From Xanthoparmelia taractica (lineage: Eukaryota > Ascomycota > Lecanoromycetes > Lecanorales > Parmeliaceae), in NCBI GenBank assembly GCA_033085395.1, contig JANQBS010000174.1, positions 22,029 to 86,028 of the forward strand: a DNA stretch of 64,000 bases, read 5' to 3'. A program made the position numbers and the translations under genes. The notes under the pieces are model-generated. The model saw only the letters and a list, made by a program, of their open reading frames with translations. It ran no database searches and was not told the origin of the DNA. Shown here in pieces: positions 1-11,835 of the stretch; position 1 is the stretch's first letter, and each line of letters starts with the position of its first letter.

Positions 1-1
1 C

Positions 2-1462
2 TACGTCAATATGCAAACGAAAAGGGTTTATGTGTTGCCAGAGGGTTACGAGGTGAAGAACAAGAGTTTGGATGACATCAAATTTGTGGTGGATCCCCAG
101 CTTGCAAGGGAAGAGGTCGTGCAATTGGATAGGGAGGCAAAAGATGCGTGGGACTTGGGTGGGAAAAAGTATAGACCAGGTATGATCATATTTCTTCAAA
201 TTTCAAGAAAGATGGGCTGTTGCATTGGGATGTCAGGGTGTGTTCGAGCCAGGCTCAGCGCACAACAGCTCTGTAGCTAGAGCAATGCGCCATTGACCTC
301 AAAACATTTCCTCGTCTCCTCCGTGCACGTCTCAAGATGGACCGCTATCCAGTAAAACTGTGCTTCAATAAAGTCTTACCAATGACCTTTCTTGCGTTAT
401 GGGACTCAAAAAGTTGCTGACCACATAGCAGGCTTCGTAGGAATGAACAACATCAAAGAAAACGACTACTTCAACGTCATCATCCAAGCATTAGCACATA
501 TTCCACCCTTGCGAAACTTCATTATGCTCGAAGACCTCTCCCAAAGATCTGAGCTCGTTCAACGGTTCTCGGTCCTCGTCCGCAAAATATGGAACACACG
601 CGCCTTCAAAACCCACGTCTCTCCCCACGAGCTCCTCCAGCAAATCTCCCGTCAATCCAACAAACGCTTCGATCTCGTCCACCAATCCGATCCTGTCGAG
701 TTTCTCAGCTGGTTTCTGAATAACATGCACCTTGCCCTAGGAGGCAGCAAAACGAAACCCGGAACTAGCATCATTCAACGGGTATTCCAAGGAAAGCTGA
801 AAATCGAGTCGCAACAGATTACCGCAAAAGCGGACGCTGGCGATCGTCTTCGCTTCGAAGAGGCGGCAGAAGTGCTGGTGGACACCACTCGCTACTTGAT
901 GCTGACCCTCGACTTGCCCGCCGCGCCGCTCTTCCAGGACGAATTGGAGAAAAACATCATACCGCAGGTGCCACTTACCTCCATACTATCAAAATACGAT
1001 GGCTTGAAATCCCAAGAACATCTCAACACGCGAAAACGATACCGACTCTTACACCCGCTCCCGCCATATCTCCTCTTCCACATCAAACGCTTCTCCAAGA
1101 ACAAGTTCGTCGTCGAACACAACCCGACCATCGTCACTTTCCCCACCAGATCTCTTGACATGTCGCCGTACGTGGAGCCGAACCCATCGCTGCATCCGCC
1201 CGGCGAGCCGATATGGTATGATCTCGTGGCCAACGTGACGCATGAGGCCGTCCGGACGCGGGATGATAGTGTGGAGGGGGAGGCCGAGAGGAAGGTCTGG
1301 CGGGTACAGGTTCGAGACCGGGCGAGGGATGAGTGGTTGGAGATACAGGATTTGTATGTTGAGAGGGTTGTTACGGAGACGTTGTTTACGAAGGAGAGTG
1401 TGTTGATGGTGTGGGAAAGGAGGAAGGAGGGCAAGGGGAAGGGTAAGGGGAATGGAAAATGA
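2..1462 (+). CDS. SAD1: SAD1/USP39-type spliceosomal ubiquitin-hydrolase-like protein, 3' part
   Basis: Sad1/Usp39 is a catalytically dead ubiquitin-hydrolase fold protein needed for U4/U6.U5 tri-snRNP assembly in the nucleus. The gene enters from the left edge, so its N terminus, including the zinc-finger UBP domain, is mostly missing. Exons are 2-179 and 432-1462; the intron 180-431 splits a Gly codon, giving KYRPG then FVGMNNIKENDYFN, which matches the start of the USP39 hydrolase domain. The usual catalytic Cys box reads NNIKENDYFN, with Asp where an active protease has Cys, as in known Sad1 proteins. Later conserved blocks are VSPHELLQ, VEFLSWFLNNMH, YLMLTLDLPAAPLF, LPPYLLFHIKRFSKNKF and YDLVANVTHE. 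The C terminus is a Lys/Gly-rich tail. It ends 166 bp from the convergent UTP13 gene. Confidence 0.93.
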
Positions 1463-1628
1463 TGTAGCGAGGATACGGTAGCCTTTTAGTTTTGAAACAG
1501 AAGAGGCCTGGAGGCTTTATGTTTGTATTGCTGAGAAAGACAAGATATCCACAATCTGGATTCCCGCAGGTAGCTGACCTACATAATTGCACCAGTCTTG
1601 CTCAAGACCTTTTCCCATTATCCAATTT

Positions 1629-4491
1629 CTATCCTACCATAACCACATCCCCACCACCCTCCCCCTTCGCACCCACCACCTCCCTATCCTCCCTACCCTC
1701 CTCCGCCTTCCCCCCAACACCCAACTGTTCCATCTCCCCCAACAAAAACTCAACCAGCCAACTCTCCCCCCACAACTCCTCAACCCTCCCATAATGCCTC
1801 TCCGTATACACCCTCAACGCCTCCACCACCTCCCTCCCACCCCTCCGCTTCCCCAACCCAGCCAACCGCTCAGCACCATAGCTCCTGACCACCACACTCA
1901 ACACCCTCTGCGCCACCATGCACGTGCGAGCATTGGTATTCCAGTCCCTGACGCGCGTGAGGAGGGAAAGAAGCTGCTCGTCGCTCAGGGAACCGATGAC
2001 CTCATCGACGGCTTTCACGCCGGATATCGAGCCCGGTTCCCGCGGCTGCGTGTCCAGGACGCCTTGGAATAAGCTCAATAGCCTCGCTGGATGATTCAAC
2101 GCTAGTGCGAGAGTGATAGCGTCCCGGTAGTTGCCGCTGTGGATATAATTCTGCAGCTGCTGATCCTGCTCCACGCGCTGCGTGGCGGCCAACGAAGTCT
2201 TGGCGGCCGTCTCGCTGCTCGTGTCTTTCCAGAACGTGACGACGCTGTCGCCGCCGCCGGAGACCAAGGTGCCGGTGTCCGGGTTGACGGTCAGCGCCCA
2301 GATGCGGTCGGTGTGGTTGTCTAGCGTCGCGGCGACTTCGCCGGTCGATGCGTCCCAGACTTTCAGGAGGCCGTCGCCTCCGGCGGAAGCGATGAGGGGG
2401 GGACGTTTGGATGAGGGCGGAGCATTCGATGCGGAAGACGGAGATGTGGTGGGCAGCCAGAGCACTTTGAGTACGCTGTTGGTGTGGCCTTCCAGTGTGC
2501 GCAGGCAGCTATAATCGTTCAGACTCCAGATCTTGACGGTCTTGTCCCCGCTGCCTGTTAGCACTAGGCCTCGGTTGGAGCTTGCGGGTCCGTTCTCGCC
2601 GGATATGGGAGGTGCGTCTTTGGGTGCGAAGACGACGGACCAGACGCCGCGACGGTGGCCCCGGAGGATGCCTTGGACTTCACCTTCCTCGGTCGACCAG
2701 ATTTTGACAGTTCGGTCCTGGGAGGCTGATGCGAAAAGAGAGGAGTTTGGGGAGAGGGATATGGCGTTGATGTCTTTGTCGTGGGCTTTGCGAGTGTATA
2801 GCGCTCTTGAGGATGATGATGGAGTCTTGGGAATGTTCCAACGTTTAACGGTGCGGTCTTGGGAACCCGTCAAAAGGAAGGATGGAGCATGCTCGAGAGG
2901 ATTCGTGCGTTCAGCTGAGGCTTGAGGTGGTGCCGAGGAGGGAAGAGAAATTGCTCCGATTGATTCGGCATGACCGGTAAACGTAGCGTATAATTGATAG
3001 GAACCAGAGGCGTGGTCAATCCGCCATAGACGGGCGGTGTTATCTTTGGCCCCTGTTGCGAGCCAGCAGCCAGAGTAGTCGACAGAGAGGCATATGATGA
3101 TATCCTCATGGCCCTCGAGGAGGGCGATATCAGCGCCAAAGTAATGAGCAGGTGTTGCTGATGCTGGATCTGATTGCGAGCTTGCCAAAGAAACAAGCCG
3201 GATGTCTTCCGAGTTGGTGGCTAAGGCCAACAGCGACCGATCTGGTGTCACATAAGCTAGGTCGATGATCTCGTCATGCGTTCCAGATATCCGTCGGAGA
3301 ATAGGCAGCGGTTCGATGTGATTGTCAGAAATCATTCTTGAGAGAGACGCAGTCGAATGGAATATCAACGATTGATCTGCATGTACAGAAAGTAGAAACG
3401 TCTGACTTGAATTCCACAGAATGTGCACAATCCCATCTCCTTCTCTACCCGCTTGCTGCTCCTCTGTTACCTCTTTGCCGCTCTCGACATCCCATATCCT
3501 CATTCTTCCGTGCTCGCCTCCAGTGTAGATCAAGGTACCTTCCTCGAGTAGGCCTACGGCCTCGACTCCCTCAAGGATAGGCATGACCTTTTTCGATTTC
3601 CAGGTGCGAGCATCCCAAACAACGACAGTCTTATCTCTGCTGGCAGAAATGAAGGTATGGGACTCTGCCGAATAATCGAGACTACGAACGACAGAGACAT
3701 GAGAATCCAACGTCGCCACTGACTTGCGCTTTGCGAGATCCCAGATCCTTACCTTACCGTCCTCGCTGCCGCATGCCAGGCGAAATCTTCCTCCCGAACC
3801 ATGCCGTTCGGTCATGTTTTCAGCTTGTTGCACATCAGTCCTAGATCTTCGCTTCTCAATGGATTTCGTATTATTGCTTTGCTCGGTAGTCGAGACTTGG
3901 AAGAAGTGCAGAGCAGAGATTACCACAGCATGGCCACGGAAAGTATGTGTGACATAGCCCCCTCTGATATCCCATACTTTGGTATTTCCATCAGCTCCTC
4001 CTGTTGCTAGTAGGGTCCCGGTACTGTCTACTGCAGCCGTGATCACCGGGGTCGTATGAGGTTTCAGTGTTCTTAAGAGTGACGCATTGATCAAGGGTGC
4101 TTCATTCTCGGAGTGCTGCAAGGCATATATCTTCATCGATAATGAACGAGAACATGCTATGAGATGCGACGCACTTGGCGTGACTGAATACGATCGTTAG
4201 TCCCAGCGCCACGAGGTATCGAGAGGGTTATCTACGTGAGAGCGTCGTCAAGACCTCGCCATCCTATCAAAACCTCAGCACTATGAGGTGATGTGCATAA
4301 TCATAATTACATACACCCTCTATGCGAGCTAGTAGTTCCCCAGTGCTCAGATCGGTGAGCAGAGCTTCTTCCCCCAAGCATGTTGCCAGGATTTGTCCTT
4401 CTCGATCAAGGGCAACATCACCGCCCGTATAGATTGGCTGTATAGTCCGTTCAGGGTGGTAGGTGGTGGTATACTTTGTCCTCCAAGACAT
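1629..4491 (-). CDS. UTP13: UTP13, U3 snoRNP / SSU-processome WD40 protein
   Basis: Utp13 is a nucleolar WD40 protein of the UTP-B complex that acts in 18S pre-rRNA processing. The model is three exons read on the minus strand: 4491-4315, 4263-4236 and 4183-1629, giving 919 aa. The first intron has a GTATGT donor, and the 28-nt middle exon encodes DGEVLTTLS, restoring the usual RIEGDGEVLT junction. The start MSWRTKYTTTYHPERTIQPI and the following IYTGGDVALD match the family N terminus. About a dozen WD repeats follow (e.g. GSGDKTVKIWSL, SASQDRTVKIWS, AGGDGLLKVWDAS), then the helical Utp13 C-terminal domain at about residues 735-890. The last 30 residues are Glu/Gly-rich low complexity. Length fits filamentous fungal orthologs (yeast is somewhat shorter). 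An intervening Gln/Ser/Arg-rich insert lies near residues 120-145. Confidence 0.95.
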
Positions 4492-5906
4492 TCTCGCGGC
4501 TTTTGGAGTGCAAAGACACGCATGCGATGGCTAGAAGCGAACGTCACACTCCCTCAACATTGGTGCGCAATATATGCATCGTCCTCTTCTAATCATCGCA
4601 TTTGTATCATCTTGTGTGCTTTCAAAGATCTTGAGGTTTTGTTCAACTGGATGGTGGCTTAAGTTTAACGAGAAGGGTCTTGCAAGAATTTCTGGATTAA
4701 CGTTTGTGTTTGGATTTAGGTACAGCGGGAGACTAAAATGACGTGCATGAAGATTGGCGGGAAGCACTAAGCCTAGCGGAGCCAATCAGTAAACATTGTA
4801 TATCTTCCTTCAAGCATCACTTGGCAGTATAGTTTCACGATGCAGAATTGTAGTTACTTGTTCAAGTCACAGAAGCTTTTTCCTTCCCTTTCGGCACTCG
4901 TGTGTAATTCGTAGGCCGGTTTCCTGTTAGGAATCCTTGCAAAGCCGCTTCCGCTAATGAAATATCCGAGGCGCATCCCACATTTGCGCCATCCCACCCC
5001 ATCTTGGAAGTAAGGGGTTTTATTCAGCGATAGCGACCCTTACAGTGGAAAAAAAAGGATAACCTGTGCTCAATCATCTACAAACTCGCTTTTGTGCTGA
5101 CGGGAGACGGCCCAATATGACCCAATGCAGCCCGCTCTCCCAGTACCCGCTTGTTACTCTTGGCAAATCCAAAGATCTTGTACAAACCTCCTTTATCAGC
5201 ATTTGAAGTCTGCTTGAGCTGTGCCGGGGACCACGGGCAAAGAATTGCAATCTGCCATGTACGCAAGACGCTCGACATCCGTCGTTGTTCTCAAGTGCCG
5301 TTAAAGAAAAAGACTGTACATCGCCGAGGTCGGCAGAGGGTATCGCCCAATGCGGAAGTGTGATCCACACATTTAGCGGCATGGTGATAATCCGAGAAAC
5401 GGGAACGAAAGCGACACTTGGAGTCCAGCTTCTAACACTGCGGCAAGCTTGCTTCCATACAATGTTCCACAGTTGGCAAAGGCATATCGGCGGGTTTAAC
5501 AGATTATTGCTCGCTCCGGGGAACTAAGATAAAGGCTTAAAGCATTCAGTTGCTGCGTCTGATCCTCTAAGCTGGACTTATCTCAGCGGAAATGAACTGG
5601 TAAATCAGTCGAATGTAATGAATGAGAAGGCATTCCAAAAAAAAAGGACAAGAACTAATGAATAGTGTTATAGGAATTTGAATGTTTTTGAGATCAACAA
5701 ATAGTCAGGTAATATAAATGTACCGCGTTTTAGAAATGCATCACGACCGAGATGGTTTTGTAGGGAGGTAGTGACTGGACTTGACAATATGGAGTACGGG
5801 CTAACTGGACGAACTAAGTTACGGAATCTTAGAATATTGAACGAGCGACTATCATTGATTAAAAGAAAGACACGTGAACGAGTGCTTCGGTTGCAAGTGC
5901 AAATGC
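4492..5906. other. Intergenic, no gene seen
   Basis: This 1.4-kb stretch between the divergent 5' end of UTP13 and the 3' end of the MetAP2 gene contains only short open frames of about 100 codons or fewer, without splice-consistent extension or recognisable domains. Base composition looks ordinary, not RIP-like. I see no tRNA or repeat in it. Confidence 0.6.
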
Positions 5907-7678
5907 CTAATAGTCGTCACCGCGACTGATCACTTCTTTCCCACCAGTGTGAAGTAGGATCGTCTGGAATGGATGATTAGTCTTGGAAGAGTGTTTTGTA
6001 AGAGGGAGTTATACGTGTTCGTATTGTGCCGTGTATGAACCCTTCACGTCAGTAAGTGGCGCATAAGACTCGACGATTCCATTATCTATCAGATTTTTCA
6101 TCTGTGCACCCCTCAATCAATAATTGCACGAGACACAATGGTCGTCTCGATTGCTTACTCCAAGATGATAGTTCTTCACTTCGAGACGCTCAAGATATCG
6201 ACGACAGAACACCAGGGTTCCAAAATTGGCGTCGATGCTTTTGAGGAGAGCCTTTGCGGAGGAAAGACGCAGGTTGGCACCTGAGACGTTGTCGTTTCGT
6301 CCGTAGCCGTAGATTCCCACCTGCTGAGAAATTAGGACATGAATCCAAAATGAAGGAAATGGCGAAGGAGTTGATTCCCTACATCATCACACACGTAGCC
6401 TCTGCCGGTACTCCCGAAAGTCTCAATGGCAAACACTTCTCCCTCCTCCATTTTGTCTTGATTGTTGTTTTTGATAAAGGGAACCTGTTTCCCGCCATGG
6501 ATATGGTACCGAAGAATATCATGGCCTGTAATGTTTCGGATGGCTTTCACGGGGAAGGACTTTCCGGCAATCTCAACTTCGTAGCTTTCCATCACCTCCT
6601 GGACCGCGGCGCCAATGTCACTCATCCTTGCGTCAACGCCAGCATGCTATCCATGCATCAGCTCCACATTTCTCAATTCAAGATCTGCGCTCTGCGCTCT
6701 CAAGCAAACAGACGTACCATGGTGCCAGTATTCGTTGCTTCCTTCACAGCAGCAAGGAGATTGTCGTACGTGTGGTCGGACGCGATTGTAAAAGCTGAAT
6801 CGACAATGCGACCATTCACATGCACTCCAAAATCTACCTTCAGTACATCACTCTTCTCCAAAATAACGTCCTTTCCGCCCGGGTTTGGCGTCCAATGGGC
6901 CGCAACGTTATTCAAGCATAGCCCAGTGGGGAACCCCATGCTCGCTTTCAGACCATCTCCCATTTCGAGTCCCTGATGGCCAGACAGGGCGCGAACTCCA
7001 TCTTCGATACCCTCGGCGATTGATAGAAGACTCGCTCCTGGCTTGACGAGCTCTGTTTGGGCATATTGGCGAACCTGACGATGGATCTCCGCAGCCTGGC
7101 GATAATCGGCGAGAAAGCCTTCGTCCCAGAGACGTGAATTGTAACGCGACTCTTCGTCGGTAGTGCGGGACGTATTTTCGTACGGGGCAAGTTCTCCTGC
7201 TGGATACTCAGACGGAAATAGAGTCGAGACCGTCACACGCGGTGGGGTTGTTTGCTTGAGCTCCGTCGCTGGAAAGGTTCTGATTTTGGTCTTCTTCTTC
7301 TTCTGGGACCTTTTGCGTTTCTTTTTCTTCTCTGTAAACAAGCAGACTGTCAGCGAGCCGACTACTTGAACGAGCCTTGAGGTGGGATGGGATGTCCGAA
7401 TGTAAGACTGAGACATACCAACATTGGAAAGTGAGGTGTTCATCCCGGCTTCTTCATTAGCATCATCGTCATCCTTGTCACCGATAACTCCGCGATCCAA
7501 ATCGGCCGATCTCGAGCCGTTTCGAGAGATTTTGGGGTCAGGATTGGCTGGCTTGAGCTCGACGGAGTTGGAGGCTAGGTTGCAAGGACAGATGAGAATT
7601 GTTGATTATCTTGCCTGGAAAGGTGGAAATCATACCATCAGGAGTCTGCTGATGTTCTTCAGGGCTCTTGGATCCCAT
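5907..7678 (-). CDS. Methionine aminopeptidase 2 (divergent paralog type)
   Basis: MetAP2 removes the initiator Met from nascent proteins in the cytosol using two divalent metals. Seven exons on the minus strand (7678-7636, 7574-7419, 7331-6718, 6646-6383, 6320-6159, 6101-6015, 5963-5907) give 460 aa with no break. The start MGSKSPEEHQ is the usual fungal one, followed by a Lys-rich basic block. The five metal ligands fall at D233, D244, H313, E346 and E441, all exactly 18 below human D251, D262, H331, E364 and E459. The His that fumagillin alkylates in human MetAP2 (H231) corresponds to H212 in NNVAAHWTPN. The segment VGIYGYGRNDNVSGANLRL and HWTPNPGG resemble, from memory, secondary fungal MetAP2 paralogs rather than the most conserved copy. 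The ATG abuts a dispersed repeat. Confidence 0.95.
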
Positions 7679-7866
7679 ATTGCGGTTCTACAGCGCAACA
7701 CTGACATGAACGGTTGCAGGAAATTTCGGTATCGTTGTCAAGTGAAGGTCGAAGTAAACCCCCACTCGATCACCTAACATAGTAGCAATTGAGCCCTAGT
7801 CTAACCCCATTAGGTCATCTATCACTATTCTAATCCAAATTGGGTTAAACTCTGAATAGTCCGGTA
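7678..7866. repeat. Dispersed repeat, copy A (upstream of MetAP2)
   Basis: Sequence starting at ATATTGCGGTTC immediately 5' of the MetAP2 start codon recurs in the same orientation at 20182-20347. Shared words include CAGCGCAACACT/AAGCGCAACACT, CGGTTGCAGG, ATCGTTGTCAAG, AACCCCCACT and CTAATCC.AATTG. Small indels separate the matching blocks. Its nature (duplicated promoter or small mobile element) is not clear. Confidence 0.6.
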
Positions 7867-8458
7867 CTTCTACCTTGACCCCGCTGTGTATGACAGTCCA
7901 AGAGCAAGATTGATCAGAATTCTAAAGAAGCCATGCACAGATATAGATGCACACCTGTGAAATTTAAACCAGAATTATTCCAAGAAGGCTATAGGTAGAG
8001 AGAGATCCTGTCGGGCTATGGAGGAGCATAACAATAATAAGAATAAGAACAAGAATAAGAATAAGAGTAATATCATCATCCAGGAGCTTCCTGGGTCGTC
8101 ATCTTTCTCAGGGAATTATCTGCATGTCGGCCCCTTGATGACGCGGCTCGAACCAGTAAGGATCGGACCGTGGAGCTGGGGCAGTATCAGCATGGTGCCA
8201 AGGTTAGTTTGGCTTGTGGGATATACCGAGGCAAGGAGAAACTTAGACGGTCAGATTACTGACGGTGGCCTTCAACTCTTATACGCGCTCCTTCTTTCCC
8301 TTCTCGTAACTGCAACACGCCTTGTCTACGCTCTCGTCACGGGTTTCGACCAGTCTGGGTCCCTGAATCCCCTTTCTCGGTCTCTAGCGCTTCAAGTGTG
8401 TCCAAGCGCTATACCAGAGATGCTCGTTGTGGTGCTCCTTCTGGGCGCTGGGCTTCAG

Positions 8459-8920
8459 CTACTGAGAATCAGGAGGTGAGAGTAATGAGGATTGGGTCGA
8501 GAGAATACATGGCAAAGGTGAATAGGTGGGCAATGGCTCACAGTAAGAGAGATGGAACGCATTACGGAACTCTTCTAATGTGGCCTTTGGACAACATTTC
8601 TGCAAGATTTCCTGTGGCTCCTCCGTATCAGCGACCAGCTCTAACGAAAGGGGTAGCTTACAGCCTAGAGTCTCGCTATCGGCGGACAGATCTACGCTGA
8701 CAGCTTGAGAGAAAAATATATGCTCAGCAGTGATCGTCACATTCGAGAGAAGCTCGCCACACCAGTGTCCATCAGAATTCATCATGTCGAAGGCATATCT
8801 TGTGGCCATGGAGAGAGCTCGAACTACCTCAGAAGCAAGCACACCCTCGCCGAGCTCCACATTCAAGACTCTTCGAGCAACTATTTGCGCCTTTTGTGCA
8901 GTTGCAGTAGGAGCGCTCAT
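8459..8920 (-). pseudogene. Squalene-hopene-cyclase-like terpene cyclase, N-terminal fragment
   Basis: A minus-strand frame starting at ATG 8920 encodes about 85 residues that look like the N terminus of a class II triterpene (squalene-hopene type) cyclase. The segment MMNSDGHWCGELLSNVTITA followed by EHIFFSQAVSVDLSADSE matches the family's first alpha-barrel repeat, which has DGHW..EL and TI.AE. Homology seems to stop near 8664 at ETLGC. The frame stays open to 8459, but the remaining residues do not resemble the cyclase, and the catalytic DxDD region and all QW repeats after the first are absent. A complete enzyme would be about 650-700 aa. I read this as a truncated relic. The neighbouring P450 pseudogene at 10175 fits a decayed terpenoid gene group. 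Confidence 0.55.
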
Positions 8921-9271
8921 GATGGCGAGGGAATAGAGGTATGAAATCTCAGAGACAGAACTTCTGGCCTTTTTACAGACTGAACGATTGACACCGCGTT
9001 TAGAGACACGGTTGAGGGTTTTTAAACAAGAGTATAAGAATAGGTAAATAGGCCAGGAGCTCGCGGCTTCGACTGGATCCAACAGCTAAGTATATCCAAC
9101 TGTCTTGCTTGGCCAACGTCACAATAGTGTACCAAAACCCCAAGACTTGATTACGCGCATACCAGACATCATCTGAAAGTGTGACGAGTCTATGAGTGTT
9201 TTTGGAAAACACGGTCTCGGAATTCTTGTCTTATTGCATACATACATCATGCATAGATAGCAGATTGCATA

Positions 9272-9300
9272 TCGCTCTCGCTCTCGCTTTCGCTTTCGCC
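9272..9300. repeat. Simple repeat, TCGCTC/TCGCTT
   Basis: Short hexanucleotide tract of alternating TCGCTC and TCGCTT units. No coding role seen. Confidence 0.8.
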
Positions 9301-10174
9301 TGTAGATTTGATAGGCCGAAAGAAATGGAACAAAATTCAAAATAAGTGTTGATGACATGAGTGCAGCATCATGCTAACTCCGCTACTAAGTCAGATACTA
9401 AGGTCTGATGATAGAACCTTATGAAGGTAGAACACCGCACACGCGCCAGCCGTGTGAGCAAAAGCCAACGCAGCTATACTGACGTTTTAATACTGCCATT
9501 CAGAGGTCTAAAGAAAATCCACCGCTGTACCGGAGACAGTCCAGCTGAATTGTGTAGATTCTTCTCATCAAAGATCGATGAGCGGACTGCCTTGTTCGCA
9601 CTGTGTACAGATCCCATACCGCAAATGCACTCGTGGTATGTTAATTTGCCCACCGGCCGATACAGAGCATGAATAGATCCGGACACGGTTCTGCCTGTAC
9701 ACATGCAGCATTGACTGCAATTAAGGTATGAATCTCATACTTGTACATTCCTCGAACCGATACACGTAGAGGTGTGAGGCACGTTGTTGATGCATGCTGA
9801 ATTTGCTGTACTCTAAGGCAATTCTGCGAAACAAATAAGGGCGTGAGAGATCTTGGTCAATGAGGTCAGAATGACACCAATTCTGCAGAAAACGGACCAA
9901 CTGCTTTGAAGGTGTACATGTATCGAAAATAGATGTACAGGTATGAGACCATTCAAGGCATGAATCTGCATCAAAACCGTGACGGATTGCTGTAAAGCTG
10001 CCCTATGGAATTCTTCCGAGAAGACACGGAAACGGCGGGCAATACTTAAATGCAACAACATTCTCTGCCAGGCGAAGTCTAAACCTGTCTATGAAAGCAA
10101 GAAACAAAACTCCCATCTTTGCTGCACGTTAGATACACTGCGCACTCGTTGCTACACTACATGGTTGAACAATC
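9301..10174. other. Intergenic, no gene seen
   Basis: Between the cyclase fragment and the P450 pseudogene I find only short frames without domains. The final part would hold the promoter of the P450 gene. Confidence 0.5.
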
Positions 10175-11835
10175 ATGCAAACCAATATTCTTGTAGCTCT
10201 TCTTGCACTTTTGACAGTTCCCATCTCAATAACAATCATCGAGGGCGCACGAAAGCTTTCTCAATATTATACACTGCGTCAATCTACAAGGTTTCATGGA
10301 TGTAAAGATCCGCCCTTTGAAAATCCGTACGACTTCTTCGGACTTGTTAAGATCATCTCATTAATTCGTCATTTGCTTAAAAAGACTGCAATAGCGAACG
10401 CAACAGAGCTCTTTGGGACATACGGGGAGACTTACACCACGAGAATCCTCGGCGAGAAGGTAGTCTTTACGTGTGACCCACGAAACATCAAGCAGGTGCT
10501 CGTCGCCCGTTTTGTCGACTACGATAGCTCTGTTTTACGAGCCCACTTATTCCGACACATCACAGAGCATGGAATCTTCGCCGTCGATGGTCCGAAGTGG
10601 AAGGTCGCTAGGGATATGTATCGCAATCAATTCTCCAATACTCGCACAATCATCGATCTTCAAATGCAAGAAAGACATTTTCAACCCTTTTTAAGCCGCG
10701 TCTCTCCACTTGGTCAGCCGTACGACCTTCAACCTCTCTTTTTGAACTTGAGCTTGGACCTTACCACGGCCTTTGCAATGGGAGAATCTGGAGATTCGCT
10801 AAGTTTGGCCCGCCGGATGATAAAAAGCATTTTGTAGAGTCCTTGATTTACGTCAAACAAATCATGGCTAGAGATGGCTTCCTCGGTCCCGTTAATGTGT
10901 TCCTAAGCAAAAAGGATTTTCACAGAGCTTGTGCTGATGTGAAACGATATGTCGAACGCTTTATCGCCGAAGCACTCCATAGGAGGCGACAATGCAAAGG
11001 AGACCGCCTACTTCAGGAAAAGGCTCCGACAGAATATAACCTGCTGGATAGGCTCACTGAAAACTCCGACGACATGGTGAGATTGAGAGATGGCGTGATC
11101 ACAATCCTAATCGCTGGTATAGACTTTGTCGCTGGTTTGCTCTCGACGACTTTTTGGCTCTTAGCTCGAGACGAAAGGGTCTTTCAAAAGCTACTGGCCA
11201 ACATCTTTGATTACATCGGGCAAGAAACCCTACTTACGAACAACTCAGAAAATTCTTTTACCTAGGCTACGTTTTAAATGAGGGTGAGCCATTCCCAGTT
11301 CCCAGACATTGACCGTCAAAGATGACGCTGCGCGCACGTAATAGCCATGCGAGTATATCCGCCTGTGCCATTCAACGCGAGAGTGGCGAACAAGGACACA
11401 ATCCTGCCACACGGTGGCGGCGCAGATGGCGAATCGAACGTCCTCGTGCAAAAGGGGCAAATAGTGTTTTTCTCAACATGGTCCACCCATCGGAGCACCC
11501 GATCGTTTGGTGATGACGCGGACGAGTTTCGCCCGGAAAGATGGGAATACCTCAAAGGCGAGGCGCTGGGCTTCATTCCATTTAGTAGTGGACCGCGAGT
11601 CTGCCCTGGATGTACGCATGACCTTTACTTATCTTCCGGTCTGGGTTCCGAGAGCTTGCACTGATTGCTTTTGGTGATAGAGCAATATGCGCTGATGGAA
11701 GCTTCGTACGTGACGGTCCGAATCCTTCAGACCTTTTCCAAGCTTAGAGCTTGTGACCCTCGCCCTTGGAAAGAGAAGATGGGGCTGAACCTCTTCAACG
11801 ATAACGGTGTCATCGTTGGGTTTGGGAAGGAGTGA
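10175..11835 (+). pseudogene. Cytochrome P450 pseudogene, CYP52-clan-like
   Basis: The reading frame starts MQTNILVALLALLTVPISI, a membrane anchor, and continues as a microsomal P450 of the fatty-acid/alkane hydroxylase (CYP52-like) type. It is broken. Near 10795-10805 the frame slips (GDSLS is followed in another frame by FGPPDDKKHFVESLIYVKQ). Near 11217-11229 it slips a second time (FDYIGQE, then PTYEQLRKFFYLGYVLNE in the third frame). Both are equivalent to loss of one base. After an intron (donor at about 11282, acceptor at about 11346) the frame carries EAMRVYPPVPFNA (intact ExxR), FRPERW and the heme motif FSSGPRVCPG. At the last intron (GTACGC donor after 11611) the natural junction reads T+AG, a stop where Gln is expected. 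The I-helix reads AGIDFVAGLL instead of AGxDTT. The final exon ends GVIVGFGKE at 11835. Confidence 0.85.

Noticed and set aside
8018..8479. 153-codon plus-strand frame starting MEEHNNNKNKNK with hydrophobic segments
   Set aside because: The N terminus comes from an AAT/AAG simple repeat, it overlaps the 3' part of the opposite-strand cyclase fragment's frame, and no domain or splice evidence supports it.
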